Under the pieces are notes generated by a model. That model saw nothing but the letters and a program-made list of their open reading frames with translations. It ran no database searches and was not told the origin of the DNA. Shown here piece by piece: positions 8,844-16,997 of a stretch of 64,000 bases of DNA. The translations under genes were made by a program, and so were the position numbers. This DNA is from JASLBX01 sp035762665 (GTDB lineage Bacteria; Actinomycetota; Actinomycetes; Jiangellales; Jiangellaceae): assembly GCA_035762665.1 (NCBI GenBank), contig DASTNZ010000182.1, forward strand, positions 1 through 64,000, given 5' to 3'. How positions within the stretch are numbered: the first letter of the stretch is position 1; each line of letters opens with the position of its first letter.

Positions 8844-8882
8844 GGGCCAGCGTGGCAAGCCTCAAGCGCGCCACGCTGGCCC
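8844..8882. terminator. Bidirectional hairpin terminator
   Basis: GGGCCAGCGTGGC at 8844-8856 pairs perfectly with GCCACGCTGGCCC at 8870-8882 over a 13-base loop. It fills the 61-bp gap between the convergent epoxide hydrolase and M36 protease genes, so it can stop transcripts from both sides. There is no T tract, as is common in high-G+C actinomycetes. Confidence 0.75.
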
Positions 8883-8895
8883 CGCCGTCGCAACG

Positions 8896-11800
8896 TCAGC
8901 CCGTCGGCGCCTCGCAATGCTGCAGATCCACGCGGGTGATCTGGTGCGAGCTCACCCCTGAAATCTTCGTCTCTACCAAGCCGTCGGCCCGGTCGATCTC
9001 GTGTACGCCGGACCCGTTCGTGGTCAAGATGTTCCCGTTCGGCAGCTCGTAGACACCCCGGTTCGAAGTCACGCCCGAATAGATGTCGATCAGGTTGCCG
9101 TCGGCGTCCAGCTCCCAGACGCCGGAAGGTGAGCTGAAGTTCGAGACCAGGATGTTGCCGTTGTCCAGCTCCTGCATCTGCTGCGGGAAGGCGATCGGGC
9201 CGTGGAACACACCAAGCGGCGTGCCATCGTGCGTGAAGCGGTGGATAGCAGCACTGGTCACGCTCGACACCAGGACGTCAGTGTCCCGGAAGAGGATGAA
9301 CCATGGCCCCTGCATGCCGCCGGCCTGGTTGTCGATGAAGTTGCCGAGGTAGTTGCCGCCCGCGTCAAACTCGGCGACGGCGTGGGCATTCTCACCGGCC
9401 GCCACCGTCGCCAGCACTGTTCCGTCGGGCGACATAGCGATCCCGCGCATGTTCTGCAGGATCGACGTATCGGCGCCACCGGCCGGGGCAAAGACGCCTT
9501 GCCAAGTGCCGTCCAGGTCGTATGCGTTGATCACATTCCTGATCTGGTCGGACAGCAGATAACCGTCCCCTTCGAGATCCGGGATGATGTGCTGCGGCGT
9601 GCCCAGGTCCGCGGCCGGGTTGTGCGGGATGTAGTCGGCGTCGACCAGATCGCCGGTCGTCGGGTCGAAGGCCATGACCCGGTCGTTCGACGAGTCCGGA
9701 ATGAGCAAGATCTCCGTGAGTGGCGGGAGTTCGAAATCCAGCGTCGTCGGTCCGGATACGACAAGTTCCTTCGTCTGCGCGCCGTTGCAGACGCCGCCGG
9801 ACGCCGTCACGTTGTAGGTGCCTTCCGGGACGAACGGGAACGAATACGAACCGTCCGCGCCCGTCGTGGCCGGCGTGATCGGTGTTCCTTCGATCCGGAC
9901 CGTCGCGTTTGCGACCGGCTGATTTGCTGCGTCACGTACGTGCCCGCTGACCGAGTGCGAGGGTTCCAGCGGCGGAGGCTGGTACCGGATCGACGTGACC
10001 GCCGGTTCGGGTGCGAGCACCGCGTCATTTGCCGAGTACCGCCGCGCGATCGTGCCCGTGTGGTTCTCGATCCCTAATGTGGCCGAGTCGCCCCGCTCAC
10101 GCCCATCATTTGTGATGTTGCGGTGCTGGGTCGTGATGTGGCCGTCCTCATGGAGGACGATGCTGAAGTCGATCCGCCGGCTCGTGTCGTTGAGGAAGTG
10201 AATGTTGCGGAACTCGATGACGAAACGGCGGTTCGGCGAGTCGCCCTTCACGTCGGCACGGATCGACGCCAGGTCGTCCACGACGAGGTCGTCCCAGTAC
10301 CCGAAGATCGCGCCGTTGGGCCGGCTGACGGTCGGTATGGCGACGTTGCCGGACGCGCACGTGGTCGTGGCCGGGCCGACGAACTCGATGTACCCATTGG
10401 TGCAGACGTGCGCTTTGGTGTGCGCGAACCCGTAGAACATGAACGGGAACGGCAGGTCGATGGTCCCGGCCTCGTTGTTGCCGGTGAAGGGGAGGATGGT
10501 ATCGGCCTCCTCGAACGTGGCGCTCTCTAGCCCACAGACGTATCCGAACGCATCAGCCTGCTGGGTCAGCGTGAAGTCGAGCGTGGTGGGCCTTGAGATG
10601 GTCACTTCCTTGGTCTGTGCGTCGTAGCACTCCCCTGCTGCGACGGCCGATGCGTCGTAGGTGCCACTCGGCACGCTGGAGAACGAGTAGAACCCTTCGG
10701 CGTCGGTGGTGACCGGTGGCACCGGCGCGTCCGCGAGCGTGACGGTCACGCTGGGGACCGGCCGGCCGTCCTGGTCTCGGACGTGACCCGAGACGGGGTG
10801 CGACGGCGACAAGTCGAAGCGGAAGAAGGCCCGGTGCTGGACGCCGTCCGTGCGCGTCACGACCACCTCACGGCAGGTTCCCGCCCAATCCTCCACCGTC
10901 TTCCAGGGGTAGCTGTAGCGGTCCTCCTCCGCGTCGTACGACAGCCCGGAGTTGCCCCGCGTCACGGTCGGTACCGGAAGCGGACGCGGCGTGATGAACT
11001 CGGAATCCGGGTCCTCGGTGCGGAGCGTGGAGCAGGTGACCTGGCGGGAGTACGGCGAGTTCTCGACCAGGATGTCGAGGCCGTCGTCTTCGCCCGTGCT
11101 GAATACGAGCGGCACGTCCGATCCGGCCTTGACGGCGTTGACGGCGGGCGAGTCGCTCACGCTGCCGAAGAACCCCTCCAGGCAGTCCGGGTGGGTGTCG
11201 AACGCTTCGTCGTTGTCGTTGCGGTTGGTGGTTCCTTGGACCGCGCTGTATCCGAGTCCACGGCGAGCGAACGAGGCCCACAGAGTGCAGGTGTCCTCGC
11301 CGTCGGACAAGCGATCGGCGGCGGCGATGATGGCGTCGCGGGCGACGACAAGACCGGGGTCACAGCCCTGGAACTTGAGCCCGTCGATGACGTACTGAAG
11401 GGCACGGTTGTTGCCGCCCGTGTGCCACGGCGCGTAGACGTCGGGGTTGAAGCCATGCCGGTCGATGAGGTCCCATGTCATGTCCCATAGCACCGCCGCC
11501 CACCCGTGACCGAGCCCGTGGGGCAGCGCGAGCGAGGTGCCGTTCAGCCATCCGCCGGATTTGATGGAGTCGTATGTGAACGGCTGGATCGACATGTCCC
11601 GGGAGTACGGGCGTGGCCTGATGCCGGCGTCCTGGCGAGTGTCCTGGAAGAGTGCGTACGGGCCCATGCCGCGCGGTCCCTCAGGGTCGTCGACCGCCGG
11701 GTCAAGCAGCATCGTGATCGCGAAGAAGTCACTCCAGCCCTCACCCGCCTGCTCGTTGCCGCTAAGGCAGTTGACGGTCGGCCCACCGGTGAGCCGGTTC

Positions 11801-13590
11801 GATATCCCGTGCCCGTACTCGTGGATGACGATGCCGGACTCGAAGTCGCCGTCCCTGATCCCCGGATGGTCCGGGTGCTTGCGGACGGTGCCGGTGACCG
11901 GCCCGGCGGCGATCGCATCGCGGATCGCCGTGCCATTGGCGGCGGTGATGCTAGCAACGGCGATGTCAGGCACGGCCGTCGTCTGCGAACCCGTCAAGAT
12001 GGCCGGCGTCGTCCCCGCGGCAATCACGATCGCGCTGGCACCGGCCGCGCCGGCCTGCCGGGCCTTGTCGACGTTCTGGCAACCGGCGTTGCCGCCGGTG
12101 ACGATCGCGATCCAGGTGCCGCCCGGGTTGGCGGCGTAGTCGGCTGCCACGCACCCGTTGCCGGCGCCGTAGAACTGGCCCGACGTGCCCGCGACACTCG
12201 GGGCCGCTCCGAACCTTGACCAGCCTGCGTCAAAGGTGCCGACGCCGTCCGCCACCACCTGGTTCGGGATGGGAAACCCGGAGATGTTGCCGGGCCACAG
12301 GAACATCTGCATGCGTGGTGTGCCACCCGAGGTCGCCGTCTCGATCGGCGTGGAGAAGTTGGCGTTGTTGATGTCATCGCCGTCCGCCGCCTCAGCCCGC
12401 ACGTAGTCGCCAGCCGTGCCGCCGCGCCCGTAGTTGTTGGCCTGGAAGTTACCGGACTGCTCGTCGAACCCGTACTGGTACATGACGTCGTGGATGACGT
12501 TGTTCCAGTAGTAGAGATTGGTGACGGCTGCGTCGCGGTAGTTCTGCGCGTGCTCGTTCAGATCGGCGGGAAAGTCGAAGGACAGGTTTGGACCGCCGTC
12601 GGTGGGGCCGGAGTCCGGTGCGTTGTTGTCGTCCTGGTCGAGGTAACCATGGACGTTGTTGCCCCGAGTGATGCTGAACTCTGAGCCCTCGACGCCATTG
12701 GTATCGTGCCACCCGAACGGCGACGCGGCCGCATCTGCGGGGTTGGTAATCAGTGTGCGCGAACCGTCGTTGGGGCTCTCCTTGGGGAGCGCGAACACTC
12801 GGTAGCTAGAGCCATCGTCGACTGGGTTGGGCGAGCTCAGCGCGGAGACCCCGGACCCAGCCGGGCCCGCTGCCTGCGACCGGGCGAGTGCACTGGCAAG
12901 ACCGGCGGCATTGTCCTCGGACGTCCAGTCGTCCACGGCCAAGAGTTCGCCGGTCGCCGCATCCACGGTCGCGTTCCACAGATGAGCGTCAGAGGCGTCG
13001 TCGATGACCAGCTGCCACGCGAGGCGGAGCCCGTCGTCAGTCGGCTGCCACCCCAGGCGCGCCGGGATCGCCGAGTCCGAGATACCGCCGCCGGATAGGA
13101 GCGTTTCCTGGGCGACGCCGCGACTGCTGCTGATGATCTGCACATTTCTCGGCTCGTCCAAATCCAGTGAGTTTGCGGCGGCCCCGACCGCCTCTACGGC
13201 TGTGACGTCCGGCTCGCTCTGCCCCGCGACCGTGAGTCCGTTCACGAGGCTGTCGCCGACGAACAGGACGTCGCCTTCGTCCGCTACGTTGACCGTCGCG
13301 TACGCCCCGAACACTTCGAGTCCGTCGAAGTGCTGGTTCAGGTTCACGTGAGTGACGCGGATGTGGGAACTGCGGTAGGAGCTAGCGACCACGAGGTCGC
13401 CCACGTCGGCGCTCGTGACGCCGATCTCTTCCGAGTTCGCCTCGATGTATCGCAGTGCGGTCTCGACAGGATCGTCGGCTGGCTCCTCGACGTTCGCAGC
13501 GCCCGTGGCGGCCGGTGGGGCGTACGCAAGGGTGAGAGCAACCATGAGGGTGGCTGTGCCGATCAGAGACCCTCGGGTTGTGCGCGACAT
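8896..13590 (-). CDS. Secreted multidomain M36 (fungalysin) metalloprotease
   Basis: A 1,564-residue exoprotein. A signal peptide (ALTLAYAPPAATGA) precedes an FTP/PepSY-like propeptide (about 40-240). The M36 catalytic domain carries HEYGH (His590, Glu591, His594) and the third ligand region GEGWSDFF (Glu617). A protease-associated (PA) insert lies just before it (about 470-570, with CVAADYAANPGGTWIAIV). Two carboxypeptidase-regulatory-like beta domains (about 928-1005 and 1211-1290, both SHxVSGHVRD) flank a nidogen-like segment (TIDLPFPFMFYG). The last 270 residues form a beta-propeller-like repeat (ELDNGNILVSN, ELPNGNILTTN). There is no sortase motif or membrane anchor. GGGAGG precedes the ATG. 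It probably degrades extracellular protein; the tail domains may bind substrate or surfaces. Fungal M36 enzymes are much shorter (about 600 residues). Confidence 0.93.
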   Translation of the reverse strand: MSRTTRGSLIGTATLMVALTLAYAPPAATGAANVEEPADDPVETALRYIEANSEEIGVTSADVGDLVVASSYRSSHIRVTHVNLNQHFDGLEVFGAYATVNVADEGDVLFVGDSLVNGLTVAGQSEPDVTAVEAVGAAANSLDLDEPRNVQIISSSRGVAQETLLSGGGISDSAIPARLGWQPTDDGLRLAWQLVIDDASDAHLWNATVDAATGELLAVDDWTSEDNAAGLASALARSQAAGPAGSGVSALSSPNPVDDGSSYRVFALPKESPNDGSRTLITNPADAAASPFGWHDTNGVEGSEFSITRGNNVHGYLDQDDNNAPDSGPTDGGPNLSFDFPADLNEHAQNYRDAAVTNLYYWNNVIHDVMYQYGFDEQSGNFQANNYGRGGTAGDYVRAEAADGDDINNANFSTPIETATSGGTPRMQMFLWPGNISGFPIPNQVVADGVGTFDAGWSRFGAAPSVAGTSGQFYGAGNGCVAADYAANPGGTWIAIVTGGNAGCQNVDKARQAGAAGASAIVIAAGTTPAILTGSQTTAVPDIAVASITAANGTAIRDAIAAGPVTGTVRKHPDHPGIRDGDFESGIVIHEYGHGISNRLTGGPTVNCLSGNEQAGEGWSDFFAITMLLDPAVDDPEGPRGMGPYALFQDTRQDAGIRPRPYSRDMSIQPFTYDSIKSGGWLNGTSLALPHGLGHGWAAVLWDMTWDLIDRHGFNPDVYAPWHTGGNNRALQYVIDGLKFQGCDPGLVVARDAIIAAADRLSDGEDTCTLWASFARRGLGYSAVQGTTNRNDNDEAFDTHPDCLEGFFGSVSDSPAVNAVKAGSDVPLVFSTGEDDGLDILVENSPYSRQVTCSTLRTEDPDSEFITPRPLPVPTVTRGNSGLSYDAEEDRYSYPWKTVEDWAGTCREVVVTRTDGVQHRAFFRFDLSPSHPVSGHVRDQDGRPVPSVTVTLADAPVPPVTTDAEGFYSFSSVPSGTYDASAVAAGECYDAQTKEVTISRPTTLDFTLTQQADAFGYVCGLESATFEEADTILPFTGNNEAGTIDLPFPFMFYGFAHTKAHVCTNGYIEFVGPATTTCASGNVAIPTVSRPNGAIFGYWDDLVVDDLASIRADVKGDSPNRRFVIEFRNIHFLNDTSRRIDFSIVLHEDGHITTQHRNITNDGRERGDSATLGIENHTGTIARRYSANDAVLAPEPAVTSIRYQPPPLEPSHSVSGHVRDAANQPVANATVRIEGTPITPATTGADGSYSFPFVPEGTYNVTASGGVCNGAQTKELVVSGPTTLDFELPPLTEILLIPDSSNDRVMAFDPTTGDLVDADYIPHNPAADLGTPQHIIPDLEGDGYLLSDQIRNVINAYDLDGTWQGVFAPAGGADTSILQNMRGIAMSPDGTVLATVAAGENAHAVAEFDAGGNYLGNFIDNQAGGMQGPWFILFRDTDVLVSSVTSAAIHRFTHDGTPLGVFHGPIAFPQQMQELDNGNILVSNFSSPSGVWELDADGNLIDIYSGVTSNRGVYELPNGNILTTNGSGVHEIDRADGLVETKISGVSSHQITRVDLQHCEAPTG

Positions 13591-13734
13591 CCGATCCTCC
13601 CGCAGTGCCGAAGGGCGATGGAAACGACAAGAGGGATTACCTAGTCCGCCACCGCTGGCAAGCTACTTCGTAAAGTAGAGCGAGTAGATCAAATGTCAAT
13701 AGCCGGAATTGCTCGGCCCGATATCCTTCGGCGG

Positions 13735-14121
13735 CTACGGGATCCAATCCATGTCCACGCCTGCCAGCCATTCGGTGTTGAACTCGGGAGCGCCATGGAT
13801 GGCGGTCAGGCGTAACAAGCCGGTTCCGGTGTTGGTGAATCCGTGAGGCACATTTGGGGGCCCGACGACAACATGACCCCCCGTGACCACAAACCGCTCC
13901 TCACCGAGTTGGAAGGTGGCTTCGCCGGACTCCACCACGAATACCTCGGCGTACGGGTGGCGATGCAGCTTTGGACCGGTACCCGGCGCCGAGTGGACCA
14001 GGATCACCGAGAAGGGCACTCCGCCATACTCGGCACCAACGAACTCGTGGGAGTGCGCGGTATGAGCGAGATCATCGAAGTTGATCAGCCGACCGACGAG
14101 CCGGTCCTTATTCACGTCCAC
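13735..14121 (-). CDS. Cupin-domain protein
   Basis: A 128-residue single-domain cupin. Motif 1 metal ligands are seen in GTGPKLHRHPYAEVFVVESGEA (two His and one Glu) and motif 2 in VGPPNVPHGFTNTG (His). The fold should bind one divalent metal. Small cupins of this kind include isomerases, dioxygenases and sugar or effector binders; the substrate cannot be predicted. GTG at 14121 has AGGAG 8 bp upstream. The gene is monocistronic, with an SDR oxidoreductase upstream on the same strand at a distance of 123 bp. Confidence 0.85.
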   Translation of the reverse strand: MDVNKDRLVGRLINFDDLAHTAHSHEFVGAEYGGVPFSVILVHSAPGTGPKLHRHPYAEVFVVESGEATFQLGEERFVVTGGHVVVGPPNVPHGFTNTGTGLLRLTAIHGAPEFNTEWLAGVDMDWIP

Positions 14122-14244
14122 AGCGTGGTCTCCTGCACGTTGGTATATGTCGTCACCACGACCGCCTAGGCCCTGGGCCGCCTTGGATCATGATGTCACC
14201 TCGTCACGCATCTGGTGTGGTAGGCGACGCAGCCGGGACGGCGG

Positions 14245-15003
14245 TCAGGTACGCAGGTAGGAGGCGCCGTTGACGTCCACGATCGTGCCGGTTGTTGATT
14301 CGGCGCCGGGTGTGGCGAAGAAGACAACCACCCGGGCGACCTCCTCCGGCGTAGCGGCCCGGTTCATCGGGCTCTGCGCACGGATGGCATCACCGCTCGG
14401 CGAATCGAGATACGGCGCAGCCATGTCGGTCTCGACGTAGCCCGGAGCAACGCCGGTGACGTAAATGCCGTACGGCGCCAGCGCCCGAGCCATCGACTGC
14501 CCCAGGCTGTTGAGTCCCGCCTTACTGGCCCCGTACGCGGCATGGTCCGGCTCGCCGCGGAAGGCTCCGCGGGATGAGATGTTGACGATGCGCCCACCGC
14601 CGGCCGCGACCATGTGCGGAATCACTGCATGGATCAGGTTCGCCGGACCGATGAGATTCGTGTCGATGGTGCGGCGCCAGCTGTCCTGCCAGGCTTCGTA
14701 GCTAGTGTCGAGAACTGGATGGGCCTCGTAGATCCCGGCATTGTTCACCAGTACGTCGATGCGGCCGAGCTCGTCGATGATCCGGTCGACGAGGGATTTC
14801 ACTTGTGCCGGATCTGACACGTCGGCCTTGAAAGCTCGGTGGTTTCCGGGCGCCAGCGCTGCCAACGTCTTCTGCGCGGCCGACTCGTCGCTGCGGTACT
14901 GAATTACCACCGCGGCGCCGTTGCCCGCGAACGCGATGGCGATCGCTCGCCCAATGCCGCGAGAACCACCGGTTACCAGGACAACACGATCCTTGAAATC
15001 CAC
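14245..15003 (-). CDS. SDR-family oxidoreductase (FabG-like)
   Basis: A 252-residue classical short-chain dehydrogenase. Cofactor binding is TGGSRGIGRAIAIAF; NNAG is present in VLVNNAGIYEA; catalytic Ser, Tyr and Lys lie in NISSRGAFRGEPDHAAYGASKAG. The absence of an acidic residue after strand 2 (VVIQYRSDES) suggests NADP(H). It ends in GTIVDVNGASYLRT, the usual SDR C-terminus. The start is GTG. The substrate is unknown; FabG-like and sugar-dehydrogenase-like members look the same at this level. Confidence 0.9.
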   Translation of the reverse strand: MDFKDRVVLVTGGSRGIGRAIAIAFAGNGAAVVIQYRSDESAAQKTLAALAPGNHRAFKADVSDPAQVKSLVDRIIDELGRIDVLVNNAGIYEAHPVLDTSYEAWQDSWRRTIDTNLIGPANLIHAVIPHMVAAGGGRIVNISSRGAFRGEPDHAAYGASKAGLNSLGQSMARALAPYGIYVTGVAPGYVETDMAAPYLDSPSGDAIRAQSPMNRAATPEEVARVVVFFATPGAESTTGTIVDVNGASYLRT

Positions 15004-15116
15004 CCGGCCACTATGCCCGCCGGCCGGCCGGACGGGCAGACCCGGCCCCGACCACGCCGGTCGTTCCCGTCACGCGGGAACACTGCTCCAGAAAGCCATG
15101 CGCCTAAGGTTGGGGC

Positions 15117-15929
15117 GTGCCAAGAGTCTGCTTCGCCGGAGTCACTGGTTGGACGGCACCGCCGATCGTCGCAGCAATCGACGCAGCAGACGATCTGCGA
15201 CTGAGCAGCGGGGTGTCCAGGTCCGCCGCCGGACAGACCTTGGCGGAGGTGGCGGGGGCGAGCAGCGAGGGCATGGTGTACGCCTCCGTCGCCGAAGCAC
15301 TTCAATCAGCTGGAGCGGACGTCCTGGTCGACTACACCAGTGCCGCGGCGGTCAAGAACAACGTGTGGACGGCGGTGCGAGCCGGAGTACACGTGGTCAT
15401 CGGGTCCAGCGGCCTGACCGCAGTCGACTACGAGGAGTTGGACGGCCTGGCACGCGATCACGGGGTAGGCGTGATCGCGGCGGGCAACTTCTCCATCATG
15501 GCCGCGATCCTGCTGCGGGCGGCCGCGCTGGCCGCCCGACATCTCGACCAATGGGAGGTCATCGACTACGCGAGTGCAGGCAAGCCGGATGCGCCCAGTG
15601 GCACGTCCCGTGAACTCGCGGAGACGCTCGGGCAGATCCGCACTCCTACGGGAGCGGTGCCGCTCTCAGAGCTGCATGGGCCGGTCGAAGCACGTGGAAC
15701 AGAGGTGGCCGGTACCCGGATCCACTCCGTCCGGCTGCCGGGCTTCCTCGTCACAACTGATGTGGTCTTCGGCCGGAAGGGTGAGCGACTCATCATGCGG
15801 CACGACACGGGTGAAAGCCCGGAACCGTACGTGGACGGCACACTCCTGGCCATACGCCACGCGGCCGACGAACCGGGAGTACGAAGAGGACTCGACTCGC
15901 TTCTCTTCGACGACACCACACCTGACTGA
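15117..15929 (+). CDS. DapB-like dihydrodipicolinate reductase homologue, catalytic His pair missing
   Basis: A 270-residue protein with the DapB two-domain plan: a Rossmann start (VCFAGVTGWTAPPIVAAI), VLVDYTSAAAVKNNVWTAVRAGVHVVIGSSGL, GVIAAGNFSIMA, and the substrate segment KPDAPSGTSRELAE. True DapB has HHxxKxDAPSGT with a catalytic His pair; here those positions read Ala-Ser (YASAGKPDAPSGT), while the Lys and DAPSGT are kept. The glycine-rich loop is also GVTGWT rather than GxxGxMG. It is not in a lysine operon and is probably not the housekeeping DapB. It may act on another imine or keto substrate, or have lost activity. Confidence 0.75.
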   Translation: MPRVCFAGVTGWTAPPIVAAIDAADDLRLSSGVSRSAAGQTLAEVAGASSEGMVYASVAEALQSAGADVLVDYTSAAAVKNNVWTAVRAGVHVVIGSSGLTAVDYEELDGLARDHGVGVIAAGNFSIMAAILLRAAALAARHLDQWEVIDYASAGKPDAPSGTSRELAETLGQIRTPTGAVPLSELHGPVEARGTEVAGTRIHSVRLPGFLVTTDVVFGRKGERLIMRHDTGESPEPYVDGTLLAIRHAADEPGVRRGLDSLLFDDTTPD

Positions 15930-15946
15930 CCCCGTGCGAGCGTGTC

Positions 15947-16369
15947 TCACGCCTCGCAGCGAGCCTTGAGGCCGCGGACTTCGGTCTGGAGATACTCGTT
16001 GGTCAGCCGCTTGGTCAGCCGGCCCATCAACGGTCCCAGCAACCCGGCCTGTTCCAACGACGCTGTCGCCGTGACCTGGTCGCCGCCTTCCTGAGGAGTG
16101 ACCATGTGGCTGCCGGTCGTGACGATCCCTGGCCCTCGTGCCACCCAGGTGAAGGAGCGGTCGGGCACCAGCCCGGTCACCTCCCACACCGCCACCGGGA
16201 GGCGCGGCTGACGGATCCTTGCCCGGGAACCTACCCGGAGCGGGCCTTCATCCAGCCGCTCGACGCTGGTCACGCTCGCGGTCCACTCGGGCCAGCGTTC
16301 GACGTCTGAGTAGACGGCGAACACCCGCTCTGGAGGGGCCGCAATGTCGATCGAGGCCTCGAATCGCAT
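15947..16369 (-). CDS. SRPBCC-family (polyketide cyclase-like) protein
   Basis: A 140-residue single START-like domain: MRFEASIDIAAPPERVFAVYSDVERWPEW at the N-terminus and a closing amphipathic helix (LLGPLMGRLTKRLTNEYLQTEVRGLKAR). These helix-grip folds bind small hydrophobic ligands. ATG 16369 is preferred because the 29 preceding residues are not family-like. It converges on the DapB-like gene with a 17-bp gap. No catalytic residue is evident. Confidence 0.8.
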   Translation of the reverse strand: MRFEASIDIAAPPERVFAVYSDVERWPEWTASVTSVERLDEGPLRVGSRARIRQPRLPVAVWEVTGLVPDRSFTWVARGPGIVTTGSHMVTPQEGGDQVTATASLEQAGLLGPLMGRLTKRLTNEYLQTEVRGLKARCEA

Positions 16370-16488
16370 GTGCCGACGATAACCGCCTGTGTTGTGGACA
16401 CCCGTCAATCGCCCGGCGCAGGCCTCGCTGCCCGGGCTCTCCGTGGTGTCGAACACGAACGGAGCCTGGGCAGCTGGCCATGATGTGC

Positions 16489-16812
16489 TCAGGGTTCGCC
16501 CGGCGCCGTGTACTGCACCGAGAGCTGAGCTGCGGCGTCGATGTCCTCCGGCGTCATCAGCACAACGGTCCGGCTGCTGAGTGCTCCCGAGCCGCCGACC
16601 GTCAGGCTGACTGCTGCTGCGGCCGCATGATCGGGCAGGTCGGCGACAAGGTAGAAGTCATCCGCGCCGAATCCGAAGTAGTAGGACTCGAGCGTGCCAC
16701 CGGCCGACTGCACGACCTGTTCAGCCACTCCGCGACGCTTAGTTCCGCCGTCCTTCAGCAGGCCCCGCGCTCCGTCAGCTGTGTAACTGCCGATGAATAG
16801 GTACTTCGGCAT
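16489..16812 (-). CDS. GYD-domain protein
   Basis: A 107-residue protein matching the GYD family: MPKYLFIGSYTADGARGLLKDGG, then YYFGFGADDFYLVADLPD and VLMTPEDIDAA. It is a ferredoxin-like small domain related to dimeric alpha-beta barrel proteins. Its function is unknown. A strong ribosome site (AAAGGGGGAT) precedes the ATG. It is a single gene. Confidence 0.85.
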   Translation of the reverse strand: MPKYLFIGSYTADGARGLLKDGGTKRRGVAEQVVQSAGGTLESYYFGFGADDFYLVADLPDHAAAAAVSLTVGGSGALSSRTVVLMTPEDIDAAAQLSVQYTAPGEP

Positions 16813-16997
16813 GCCATCCCCCTTTCAGTGCCTGGCTCGACCTCGGCCAGTGCTCCGATGGGACAGATTCAACCTACGCCCGCGTCGCGACGGTGCACAG
16901 CGGCAGCCGAGGACTCATCAGAGCCGGCGACGCAACGACGTTAAGCCGCGGAGCTACGCTCCGTAACAGGTATTCGGCCGTCCACGGTCGGCTGGGG

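Noticed and set aside
9202..10077. Long plus-strand frames inside the M36 protease gene
   Set aside because: They are antisense to a gene with strong domain evidence, and their translations are Arg/Val-rich without motifs.
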